64,000 nucleotides of DNA from Sepiola atlantica (taxonomy: Eukaryota; Mollusca; Cephalopoda; Sepiida; Sepiolidae). Position 1 is the stretch's first letter, and each line of letters begins with the position of its first letter. Shown here piece by piece: positions 47,711 through 57,640 of the stretch. The notes beneath the pieces were generated by a model. It searched no databases, was not told the DNA's origin, and worked only from the letters and a program-made list of their open reading frames with translations. The translations under genes and the position numbers were made by a program. The stretch is from contig OY744531.1 of the NCBI GenBank assembly GCA_963556195.1, forward strand, positions 101,154,123 through 101,218,122. Reading direction: 5' to 3'.

Positions 47711-48157
47711 CGGCCATCGATACCTGCGGTTTCCGAAAACCACTGGAAATCCTGCCCGATGTCCCAACTATATTGTTTTAAGCCCCACCCACATTGAGAT
47801 TTATTTTATCATCTATGGACCCCATATATGCATATATCATTTTTTTTTTTTTTTTTATTAAAATATTTGTTTCTAGGTTAGTGAAAATTAACAATGAATA
47901 AAGTTTTGTTATGTTCATAAAATCCAAATCTTGAAAATTCCAATAAACACATACAAAACATAATAAATAAAAACCAGATAAAAAATGTCTTTTCGAGGCC
48001 CCCCAGTTGGGAATCGCTGGGCTAAAAAATATCAAGTGTATCTGCTCTTCAACCAATGTTTGAAATCAGTGTTAGCTGAAGAACGGATACATTTAAAATT
48101 TTTTAGTCCAACGGGTGGGATTTCCAGTGCCCCCTAAAACTGCAGGTACCGATGAGG
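47711..48157. mobile_element. Foldback element containing a hAT-type end
   Basis: ATCGATACCTGCGGTTT ... CACTGGAAATCCTGCCCG at 47711-47762 is inverted at 48111-48157. Inside, 47985-48025 reads GAGGCCCCCCAGTTGGGAAT CGCTGG, the terminal pattern of many hAT elements (CCAGxGATTCCCAACTGGGG when reversed). Confidence 0.6.
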
Positions 48158-48253
48158 GACTTAATTATTGTAAAGTGTTATTTGTAAGAAACACATTATG
48201 CTCTTATATACGTAATCGAAAACTGGTTGTTTCTCTTCTCTAAAAGCACAGCA

Positions 48254-48668
48254 TCTATATGATAATACACTAAGGCATTTAACTAAGGCATTTAATGTCC
48301 GTCCGTACGTTATCACCTTTCACACATTAAAAAAATAAGATCGCCTGATCAGCAAAGATCATGATAATTTTGATGTTGCTAGGGTAAACAATTACAACTT
48401 TACACATTTTAAAATGAATTGTTCTAAAATCAAATTGTCGTCAACTAAAAGAGTAGAATTTTAAATACATTTCAGAAAAGTGATATTTTTTTTAGTGATT
48501 TGAAGAATGTGTAGTTGACATGTATTTTTACGCTAAGAAAGAGTCATTTTTTTTCCCTTAATAATATTGATTCTGACTGACATTTTTTTCAAGGGGAATA
48601 TTGTTATAAACAGTAAATTATACAGATTGACGTAAGAAAAACAGTGAAATTTCCACGAGTCCCGCTAG
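48254..48668 (+). mobile_element. Helitron-like non-autonomous element
   Basis: Starts TCTATATGATAATACACTAA GG after an A and ends GAAATTTCCACGAGTCCCG CTAG before a T: Helitron rules (5' TC, 3' CTRR, insertion between A and T, no target duplication). The same two ends occur at 63319 and 63830. Non-coding. Confidence 0.5.
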
Positions 48669-48837
48669 TTATATTTATATAAAAATATATATTACTTTGA
48701 ATCTTAATTTTTATCAACTTTTTTCTTTTTGCATTTTTTTAAAAATCTGCATGCTGAAAGAAATGAATACAAAACAAAAATCATTTGCTTCATTAGTGTT
48801 GAATGCTTACATTCAGTAGTCTTGCTTCAAACGAATT

Positions 48838-48936
48838 TATTTTTTATTTATTATTATTTTTTTATTTATTTATTATTATTTTTTTTAATAAAATTTTTAT
48901 TTATTATTATTATTTTTTTTTTTTTAAATCACCTCA
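48838..48936. repeat. TTAT-rich low-complexity stretch
   Basis: Runs of TTATTTATTATTATT with T homopolymers. Confidence 0.85.
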
Positions 48937-49696
48937 ATATCTATTTCATTCATTTGGTTGTAATATTTTTTAAAATATGGAATAATAATGTTCCTTTTCT
49001 TTTCCCCATATTTGCCATTAATTTTATATATAAGGTCGAGTATTTCAGCTAGTCTAAAAAAAAATTTTAAAAATTGTTATTTTCTATTTAAATGTCTTTA
49101 AAAGTATTCAAGGAAAGACGAGGTAAAGAACTGTCTGGCGAGGTCAAATATCACAAAAATATGTGAACAGAAAGTGAGAACAGCGTAAATAGTGGCATCA
49201 CTGAAAAGGTGAGAAGAGATTTTTTTAAGGAGAACCGACTGGTAAGCGAGTCGAAGTAGACGTAAAAAATGCGATCTTAAAAATGAATAATAAAACAAAC
49301 CACGGTTGTCTCTCTTTCTCCCCTACCGAATTATGATATGAAGAGGCAGGAAGAAACCTTCATTTTTTTTTACTATTTCAGCGCTAATAAATTTTGAAAA
49401 GCCCAAAGAGTTCAAATTTGAGGGTTTTTTTTTTTTTTTTAACTCCACAACGTTTCAACCACATCCACTGGACGATAGATCGGCAACGATGAGGATATAC
49501 AAAATTAGTGCTAACTACTATTACTACTAATTTACATGTTCAGAAGCATGAGTTTTGCAACCTTGATAATTTTTTGCTATTTTTTATTTATAAAAAAACT
49601 TAGGTGCTTGTACAGAGAAGAGCGTATTAAATTATCAATACATCGCAAAAACAGTATTATATACTTACGCAGCAGATTTAAATAAGTATCGCCACT

Positions 49697-49846
49697 TTAA
49701 ACTAGGTTGTTTTTTGTTTTTTTAAACTAGGTTGTTTTGTTTTTTTAAACTAGGTTGTTTTGTTTTTTAAAACTAGGTTGTTTCTTGTTTTTTTAAAACT
49801 AGGTTGTTTTGTTTTTTTAAAACTAGGTTGTTTTGTGTTTTTGTTT
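49697..49846. repeat. Tandem array, ~24-bp unit, six copies
   Basis: The unit TTTAAACTAGGTTGTTTTGT plus T run is repeated six times. It borders the 430-bp dispersed repeat. Confidence 0.88.
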
Positions 49847-49857
49847 TTTAAATTATT

Positions 49858-50290
49858 ATTTGGAAAGTTAAATTTAATTATTACGATATCGTTTAGTCAA
49901 ATTATTAATTGAACCAAATTGTTATAAAACTATGAATTAATTTTGTTAGGTAATGTTTTAATCTCTATTTATAAAATTATTGGATGTACATAGGTTCCAA
50001 AACATTTAAATCTTTTAATACATGATGATTCGCTAAGAATTTTAAAGCCAGAAGCAACTTTCTATCTGATAGTTTAAATGCATCCAAATTTCAAAGTGTC
50101 ACAATGTTTTTGTTTTTTTTAACTATTAACAAAAGATTAAAATGGTTGACTTATTTATTAAGGAACTGAAATGCATTCTGATCGATTTCATTTTATAATT
50201 AGATTATTATTTTTGTAAATAGGATTTTTATAATTTCGATTTATCTTAGGCTATTGCATTTCTTACTTTGATAAATATTCAATAGCTAAA
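49858..50290 (+). repeat. 430-bp AT-rich dispersed repeat, copy 1
   Basis: GGAAAGTTAAATTTAATTAT, AATTGTTATAAAAC, AAGAATTTTAAAGC and AAAAGATTAAAATGG occur in the same order and spacing as at 62225-62650. Non-coding; class unknown. It follows a 24-bp tandem array. Confidence 0.75.
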
Positions 50291-50380
50291 AAAGTAAATC
50301 AATGAGTAATTATGAAAGTTAGCTCATAATTTTATTAATATGAAAATGCTGACACTTATATGAAAGATTGAATTACTTAC

Positions 50381-50491
50381 AAGACTCGTTGCCGTTCCAT
50401 ATCCGCTTTCTTTTCTTCCTCTTCCCTTTTCTTGGCGCGAATAATGAGGTCTTCATCACTACTTGAACTACTAGAAGAATATGAACGTCGC
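50381..50491 (-). CDS. ARGLU1: ARGLU1, internal coding exon (first seen in window; RS/acidic linker)
   Basis: This 111-bp exon reads RRSYSSSSSSSDEDLIIRAK then KREEEEKKADMERQRV. It joins the serine-rich end of the N-terminal RS domain to the start of the coiled coil; the KREEEEKKA...ERQR stretch is an ARGLU1 hallmark. The acceptor is TTTTTTTCAACTAG with a long pyrimidine run, and the donor is CTT|GTAAGT. One base at the start and two at the end are split codons, and the trailing two join the first base of the 34457 exon to make Leu, giving [13 protein letters not shown] across the junction. The upstream RS-rich exon(s) with the start codon were not found between 50492 and 64000 and should lie further right. 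Confidence 0.9.
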
Positions 50492-50777
50492 CTAGTTGAA
50501 AAAAAGAGAAAGAAACAACGTTAACATTTCAAGACGAACAGTTCGACAAAAATGAAACGGTGTTAATGAAACAATGGCTGTAAGAAAATTACAAGTCAAT
50601 AAATGAGAATTTAAAGTTCATTTTTATTTCTGTATGAACCATGGCCTTCGGCATGCCATTTATCAGTTCTGATGGGGTAATTGCAACAGTTTCACTATTA
50701 CACCTGGGGAAAGTATGAATACATGACAGCATATATTAAAATTTTAAGTGAAATATTGATAACAAAAATGGTTTTCG

Positions 50778-50828
50778 GAGGGGGGGGGGGATCACAGAAA
50801 GACAGTCCACAAGTTTGGGAACCCTGGG
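50778..50828 (-). mobile_element. hAT-type terminal fragment
   Basis: CAGTCCACAAGTTTGGGAAC CCTGG preceded by a G run resembles a hAT terminus (CCAGGGTTCCCAAACTTGTG reversed). Only about 50 bp are recognisable. Confidence 0.45.
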
Positions 50829-50929
50829 TGTGATGTATAGAACAAAAAAAATAAAAAGAAAATGGGGAAAAAAAAAAAAAAAAAAAAAAAATGGTGCATC
50901 TTTTAAACCTTTCGTCGTCTGGTTTCTAT

Positions 50930-51075
50930 CTGGCCACGTGGTCCTTTTATTTAGAAACGAAGTGGGTCAGTTGTGTCCATTATCCAGATTCCAGGCAGGC
51001 TTGACGTATCCAAAGCATTGGAGACATTTGTTCAGTAGGTTAGCTTCAATCGGGCTGTCTGAAGATACCGGCTTC
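50930..51075 (-). repeat. Dispersed repeat sharing a block with 39119
   Basis: Reversed, this contains AGTCAGGAAGCCGGTATCTT CAGACAGCCCGAT, also found on the plus strand at 39122-39155 with two or three changes. Class unknown. Confidence 0.5.
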
Positions 51076-51374
51076 CTGACTAAAAATGCACCAAACATTG
51101 ATGTCATAATTTTTTTCCTGTCCCTTTGCTAAACTCAATAATGTTCTGCAAAGCTAAAAACAAAAACAACAATTTGTTTCTACCTAACAACCAAACCAAA
51201 CACCATAAATAAATATTTGAAGGTATAAAGAACTTGAAGGATAAAAACTTTTACCTAAATTACCGAATTTGGCATTAAATAACCCGAAAATGGTTGATAT
51301 GCTGTAAAACAACCAAACCTCAATCGATGATTATCAAGCCAGTCAAAGAAGCTTGCAGCTTGTGAGGTCATTTT

Positions 51375-51580
51375 TTCAATAGTCTACCTGGCATTGCCCG
51401 GGGTTCTAATTTCCGTAAATTATGTAGATTACAGTAAAAAAAACTAAAAATAAAAACAACTAATTAATCTGCTTACTATTGTAATTTAACAAAAAGTAAA
51501 AATAATTATGGCCTAGGTGAGGTTCGAACTGACAACCTCAGTCTCTAAGTACGGTGTTCTAACCGAATGACCCACAATGG
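51375..51580 (-). repeat. tRNA-derived SINE with CCGGGCAATGCC hairpin tail
   Basis: On the minus strand: GTGGGTCATTCGGTTAGAAC (A-box region), CAGTTCGAACCTCACC (B box), an AT-rich middle containing TAAGCAGATTAATTAG, and a 3' hairpin motif CCCCGGGCAATGCCAGGTAG. Similar to the copy at 60192-60388. Confidence 0.65.
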
Positions 51581-53154
51581 AAATATAGGCATAGGATATA
51601 AAATATAGATTTATATAAGCAACACGAAGACTGGCATCCGTAAATTTATTAAAAAATTTTTTTAAATAAATAAAGAAACAAAAAAAAATGTTAAGCCAGC
51701 ATCAGAAGGAACAAAGAGAAAAACAGTGCAAAAAGGATAGTGTGAAAAAGACTAGGATAGGACATTAAGGATATACCTATATGCAATTGCCAATGTTGAT
51801 TTTTTTTTTTTTTTTTTTTTTTTAAATCAGGATTTAAAATAAGATTTGTTTTCATGTAATGGTTCGGTTTGGGAATTTGAAAAATGTTACATCTGCTATA
51901 AAGTCAGTGTTCATTTTAGGATGAACATATAATAGCAAACTGATCAGTTATTTTGAAGGAATTCCCAACTTAAATAATTTCATTATCTTGAAAATATTTT
52001 ACGATGTCAATTTTTTTTTCTTTACCAAATAAAAAAAAAAACATTGGAGGAGTGGGGCATTAATGTTTTTCTTTAGTTTAGGAGCACAAAACAACCATAA
52101 TACTTGACTTTTTATCTTCAAATTTTATTAATGAGAGACATTACTTTTTAGTTGACAGTTTAAAGGTCTTAAAACTACTTTCGAATTTCGATCAGTCACG
52201 TTATAGTAGACAAGTCTGCCATTTAAATCCATTATTACTAGATTAAAAAATGACCAACGCCTATTCATGATCGTTCGGAATTGGGAAAAAAAAAAAAAAA
52301 AAAAAACGATTTAGAAGCCTTCAAACTGCCCATTAGTAGGAAATTTCTGTCTCAATTTAACATTAAAAGACAAAAAATAAATAAGGATGGTTCATTTGTG
52401 TTCCTAAACCAACGAGAACATTAATTTCCCCAGGCACCCCTTTCATACCAGAGACTAAAATTCTTCCCAATATGATCCTTCCATTTCTCAAAGGAATGAA
52501 AGTATGAAAACTCCCGGGTAGAGACAGAAAGTTATATATATATATATATATACATAAGTTCGATATGTTTATATATTTCTATGTAAAGGATTCACTCCTA
52601 AACTAATTAACCGATCATTACAAATGTGAAATTTCAGATATCTCCGATTTTTGTGAAATTTTAATAAGTATTAGACATCAATTAAATATTCAAATTTCAA
52701 GTATTTTAAAGGGTTTTTAATGGCCAGAATATGGGCACAACCTCCCATTTGAAAATTAAAATATTTCAGACTTGCATTAAATTTGATCCGTAGTCATTAG
52801 ACACCAATTAAGGAAGATTCCCTGAATTTCAATTTCTTATTATCAAGACCCCTTAAGCTTAAGCCTTAAAGTCGAGATATTTTCTAGAATCAAAATCATA
52901 TAATGATCAAAATTGAAATAAGGATTCTAGACATAAGGTTTAGTAGAATATATATCTTGATTTTAATCTTTGTAAGGGGAGATAAAACTAGTGCTAAACC
53001 GTTCTGTTCGGGGTGATTTTACCTGTCCTGGGACGGGTATTCTTCTAGTCAAATAATAAAAAAACAGACTTTTTACTAGCACAGCAATATCCACAAGTTC
53101 CTCAAATAATCCTATTGCAACGAGGCTTATTAGTTACTGAAAAGCATCTATATC

Positions 53155-53250
53155 GGTTTTGCCGTCCTCCCACATCCAGCATCGCCTGGTATTCCCAAAC
53201 GGTCACCCATCTGATACTGACCAGGTCAAGAGTAGCTATAGTGTCCCGTT
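53155..53250 (-). repeat. 5S-rRNA-like repeat, partial
   Basis: On the minus strand: ACCTGGTCAGTATCAGATGG, GTGACCGTTTGGGAATACCA and a tail ...GTGGGAGGACGGCAAAAC. It lacks the 5' half of 5S. The tail GTGGGAGGAC(A/G)GC(G/A)AAAC is shared with the plus-strand copy at 53735-53882. Confidence 0.7.
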
Positions 53251-53734
53251 AATGTTGACAGTAAATTCTGTGCGGAAACCAGAAAGTAATTACAGTACAT
53301 AGAAAAATCATCTGCTTCACATAAACGTTTCGTAACGATGAAAACATCCTTTTTCAAAGCTCACATCATCCATCAGATATGCTGGCATCCGGTAGGATGC
53401 CCCATCGCAAGCAAAAACGAAAAGATAAGAAAATTTTTAGAAAAGAGAGAAACTATAAAATACTTCATCTCACAACTGTGTGATCGTTTTATAAAATCTC
53501 GTCAAATATTTACATACAATTACAACAGAAAGAATTAAAACATTCTTTGACTTTGACTAAGGATTTTTCAAATTTATTCTATTCATGCAACTCTAAGTGA
53601 AATTGTGTGCAGATGTCACATTCTTCTTCTTCTTTCGTGTGAATCAGATGATTCTGGTGTTGGCATTAGTTTCCCCCGATGTTTTTCTAGTTAGAAATCT
53701 TTCGGGAAAGACATCGGGTACTTACGGGAAGGTT

Positions 53735-53882
53735 GCCAACATCCCTAAGGGAAAGTGGTACTGTGGAACCGTGACACACTGGTTCTTGTTAGATCACCAA
53801 AGTTAAGCAACGTTGAGCCTGGTCAATACCAGATGAGTGACCATTTGGGAATATCAGCTGCTGTATGTGGGAGGACAGCGAA
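53735..53882 (+). repeat. 5S-rRNA-like repeat, near full length
   Basis: GCCAACATCCC, TGGTTCTTGTTAGATCACCA, AAGTTAAGCAACGTTGAGCC, TGGTCAATACCAGATGAGTG, ACCATTTGGGAATATCAGC and GCTGTATGTGGGA follow 5S rRNA along its whole length with an insertion in the first third. A tail (GGGAGGACAGCGAAAC) follows. It is too diverged to be a working 5S gene; a 5S-derived SINE or pseudogene is likely. Confidence 0.75.
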
Positions 53883-54499
53883 ACAAATAAAATAACGAAT
53901 TTAGCTTCTTTTTTTTTTTGTCCTAAATTAACAATAAACAGTAAACTAATTAAATCAATCAGCTGACCATTCAATTACAATTGTGCTGATTCAAAGAACA
54001 GTTGGTTGGAGAGGAAAAAAACTTGACTTAATAATAAAAAAACAGGGTACCGTTTTGTAATCAGTTATTGCCAATTTTAGTCTAAATGAAGGGTCACAAA
54101 AGGTGCAATGGGTCAGAAGCCGGAATTAGGAATATATTAAAATATTAACTGGAAATTCTAGTTAATGAATTGCCTGAAGAAACAAATGCGTTTGTGTAGT
54201 CATTCAACATTCTAGCTTACTAGTGTAGTCCCTCCGTCAAAAATGACGGGTGAAAAATTATGCTTCATCAGTGTTCGCACTAATATTCATATAAACAATT
54301 GAAGTTAAAAAGAAAAAAAACCCTGTCTCAAATGGGAAATTCAAAAAAAATAAACATTTTTTTTTAATGTGAATTTTAGTGCGAACACTGGCAAAGCATA
54401 TAATTTTTTTTCCATAACCTTTGACGGAGAGTGTACACTCGTATAATACATGTATATATATTTTCAGTATTTACTTCAACAGTGCTCAATATATGAGTA

Positions 54500-54840
54500 T
54501 TGATTTACTCCTCTCCAGGAGTTAGGCACAAGGCCAGTTTTTATCTTACTCCCACAAGTAAGATGTGACCCAAGGTCGGGTCGGGAAAGTGAGGTTTAAA
54601 AATTGCCTGGGCAACCCCGTCGGCATTCCCCGGTAGGGGCGCCTCAGGCAGTAAGCAATAAACTTACTCCTCCCCAAAGAGGGGAGGCGAAGCCTGGGAG
54701 GGTGGACCTCCTAGAACTGCACAGGACAGACCCATTGACCGGCGTAAATCAAGCCCCGAAGGCCAAGACAATACCAGTCTATGGGGTGCAGTATCCATCG
54801 GAACAGATACTACACTTTGATCTTAGCCAAAAGGCCAAGA
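54500..54840 (-). repeat. U2-headed SINE, copy E (full length, with target duplication)
   Basis: A 16-bp perfect duplication GCTCAATATATGAGTA flanks it at 54484-54499 and 54841-54856. On the minus strand the element starts TCTTGGCCTTTTGGCTAAGA and goes on to TCAAAGTGTAGTATCTGTTC (54801-54840), which is the 5' region of U2 snRNA with one C-to-T change and one inserted A. The non-U2 body follows. The 3' end is GGAGAGGAGTAAATCAA without a long poly-A. This is the best reference copy for the family. It belongs to the deletion subfamily shared with copy D. Confidence 0.93.
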
Positions 54841-54920
54841 GCTCAATATATGAGTAGAACATAGAAATTAGCCTGATGATTTTCCCTTACAGATTACTTG
54901 CCATAAGAATATTTTCATAC

Positions 54921-54961
<41 letters not shown>

Positions 54962-55320
54962 AGCAAGAAATTAGCGGCTAGACATTAAAATAAACAATGG
55001 TGAATGTTAAAACCTTTACAAGTGTTTGTGGAAGACAAAGATATAGAAAAGAAAAAAGGGAAAAAAATTTTTAAAAATCAATATAGAAAGCAGATATGAC
55101 ATTTTTTCCCCACTTTTGTAAAAAAAAGTCCTGCTCAAAGGGACTTTGCCCTTTCACTTTGATATTTGACCCAAAAAAAATGCAGTATTAGTCCTATTTT
55201 CAGAATATGTACAGTTTTATGGGTTTATCTCTAGTTAAAAAAAAAATTAGGCCTTTCGGATGCCCATTTTTCGTGACAATTTTTTTTTTTTCAAGTACAA
55301 CTTCTAGGCCTTTTATTTAT

Positions 55321-55625
55321 CTTCCCCCCACAAGGTAAGATGTGACAAGGTCGGGAAAGTGGGATTTGAAAAACCAGCGCTCGAGAATTTGAGCACTCTG
55401 GCCATTAAAAATTGCCTGGGCAGCCCAGTCGGCATTCCCTGTTAGGGGCGCCTCAGGCGATTAGCAATAAACTAACGCCTTCTCAAAGGGTGAGAAGGCA
55501 AAGCCTGGGAGGGTGCACCTCCTAGAACTGCACAGGATGGACAACTGATAGACCGGCGTAAATTAAGACCCGAAGGCCAAAACAATACCGGTCTATGGGG
55601 TGTAGTATCCATCGGAACAGACACC
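55321..55625 (-). repeat. U2-headed SINE, copy F (truncated at both ends)
   Basis: Contains the last part of the head (TGTCTGTTCCGATGGATAC), the CCGGTCTAT stem, the GGAGGTGCACCCTCCC block, the GC hairpin and the long-form CCAGCGCTCGAG block. The 3' end stops at CACATCTTACCTTGTGGGG. It lies only 465 bp from copy E in the same orientation but belongs to the long subfamily, so it is a separate insertion, not a duplication of E. Confidence 0.88.
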
Positions 55626-56593
55626 AAAGACTATTATCAAGGTAAGATGCATAATACAACCAGAAAAGACACTACAGGACAAATATGCACAAAAAAATCC
55701 GTAAGACCTACCGCAGATAATTCTGGTATTCACAGTATATGCAGTTCACCAATACGGAAAATGACTTTCTTTTTTTTTAAATTTGGGGTGAGAATTTGAC
55801 AAAAAATAAGCCTATTTCCCAATCTGTGGAGTAAGGAAATGCAATTTAACTATTTCACTCATCAGAATGACTAAAATAGCGTTTCTAGCCTTTTAAACCA
55901 GTTGCAGGAGGCTTTAATAGGTATTTCTGGCCCTAAATCTGTTATCTGACACTCTGATTTTCCAATGTGTAAAAAATTTTTTTTTAAATCCTGCAGTTCG
56001 TAAAAAAAAAAATCAAAAGGTATGAAGAAAAGCTTGTTTGCCTACCAAATCAATAAGCTTTTCTTCATTTTGGGTGTCGGAACACAATCTATTCATTTGA
56101 AGGCCCTTCGAAAAGATTAAAGATCATTTTAATTTTTTATTTTATCGTGAATGAGACTGTCAATCGAAGAAAAGGACAAAATCTTGTTGAAGAATAACCA
56201 CGATCAGATGGAATTGACAGTCTCATTCAATCTCAACAGATATCAATGTCACAAATGAGGTTAATCAGTGCCAATTATGTATATTGAGGCAGACTTAATC
56301 GATAATGAAGCTTAATTTTAACCAATTTTGACGTTATTGGTATATTTCCGTGAAATTATACCCCTTCTCTTGTCTACTCAGTGTAAACTTTTATGCCTAC
56401 TTTGTTAGATTTCCATCTTTATAGAGTGAAAGACTAGCAGGAACCTTCACAGATGCCATAAATTAGCAGTAAAGGCCAATTTTAACACTTAAAAAACTTA
56501 TAATTCTAGCTCTTCAATTTGACCTCATCAGATGCCAATGCATTGAAGTGACATCAACGAATTCATTGAATAACTGTCAATAACTACACTTAC

Positions 56594-57420
56594 TATCATC
56601 TCTTTTATGGCCATAAAAAGAAATGCCTTCTACGAAGAAAATAAACGTACTGGTCGCCGAAAAGCTCATTCACCACTGAATACAGCAATCTTGATGAGGA
56701 CGAGAAATGGTCATATTACACTGCAGCTGTCAGAATCCACAGAGGTATGAACCCTAACCCCAACAAGTGGTGCTTCATCAACCAGTGACGTAACACCTAC
56801 AACACCATCTACACCACCATCAGACAGGTTCAAACGAGCTCGACCATGTCTTAATGAGAAAGCAATGACTCCTTACACATTGAAGCTATGAGTCTCAACA
56901 TTTAATTTTGCGTGGAGAAAAAAAGAGAAACTCTCTCGGATCAGAAGCAACAGCTCTCTGGCTCGTTGGCAAAAGACTCCTAATTCAGAAGTAAATGATA
57001 CAGATGATGCTGATGACAGTGATGAGGGCATTTCTCACAACGATGATGATAATGATGACCATGAAGACCCAATTGACCAATTTGCTGAAGAAGATAAGTT
57101 TGAAGAACTCCAGAATTTACAGCCTTCGAAAGACACTTGATAGCATGATTCTTAAATCTCCAATGACAACTTTAAGTGTTTCGTCGTCATGTGTTCGAAG
57201 TATTTCCAACTAACTCAGTTCCAGTTCCCACAGGAAGCAGATCTGATTGACGTTGGGAGGATGACTGTATGTCAGTTTAGACATCGAAGAGACCTTTTTC
57301 AGCAAAGAGTATTCCATTACCTCACTGATAGAAATTTCCAAGGAAACATTCTGAAATATTGGCTTGGAAAGCTGGTTGAAAATCCTACTGGTCAAACAAT
57401 CCTGAAATTTACCAGCTGAC
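56594..57420 (+). pseudogene. Unrecognised degenerate coding remnant with an acidic tract
   Basis: Interrupted frames give a basic/Ser-Thr-rich part (YEENKRTGRRKAHSPLNTAI near 56630; TPTSGASSTSDVTPTTPSTP near 56755). A very acidic part follows (NDTDDADDSDEGISHNDDDN DDHEDPIDQF near 56990-57070). Another piece, 57189-57419, is open for 76 codons. The order basic, low-complexity, acidic looks like a real old protein, perhaps transposon-derived, but I cannot name the family. At least one frameshift lies in the A-run near 56920. Confidence 0.4.
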
Positions 57421-57461
57421 TTATCTACCAAAGAAATCAACAGTTTCATCAATAGCACCCA

Positions 57462-57640
57462 ATAGTACCCAGGCGCGATGCTACTCAATTCGGCAAGATG
57501 GATCCGTAGATTTTGTTAAGTCATCCATCTAGGAGACGGAAACTGATATAAAACCTGCACTCTACATAGTCTCTCAGTTATCTTGCTTTGGCTTGTCACT
57601 GAAACTTGTCATACAAGCGCGCAGCATGGCCATCTACAGT
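57462..57640 (+). repeat. Dispersed repeat with TATAAAA-like box, copy 1
   Basis: CAGGCGCGATGCTACTC, GGATCCGTAGATTTTGTTAA, GTCATCCATCTAGGAGACGG and ACTGATATAAAAC(C) recur at 59221-59425 in the same order. A shorter version occurs at 36765-36830. It could be an LTR or a LINE 5' region; the TATA-like box is suggestive only. Confidence 0.6.

Larger units (their letters stand above)
34458..50380 (-). other. ARGLU1: ARGLU1 intron between the 50381-50491 and 34232-34457 exons
   Basis: A 15.9-kb intron bounded by GTAAGT and TTTTGCCAG on the minus strand. Apart from the repeats listed separately it is AT-rich single-copy-looking sequence with frequent A/T homopolymers. I see no further host exon, tRNA or rRNA gene in it. 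The stretches 34460-36640 and 37640-39320 hold little except a purine-rich run at 34795-34860, the repeat at 35810-36005 and a U2-headed SINE fragment at 38363. Confidence 0.85.

Noticed and set aside
53735..53882. Functional 5S rRNA gene
   Set aside because: Insertion in the 5' third and many substitutions in conserved helices, plus repeat-type tail.
54801..54840. Genuine U2 snRNA gene
   Set aside because: Only the first ~40 nt match; the Sm site and stem-loops III-IV are absent and the element is flanked by target duplications.
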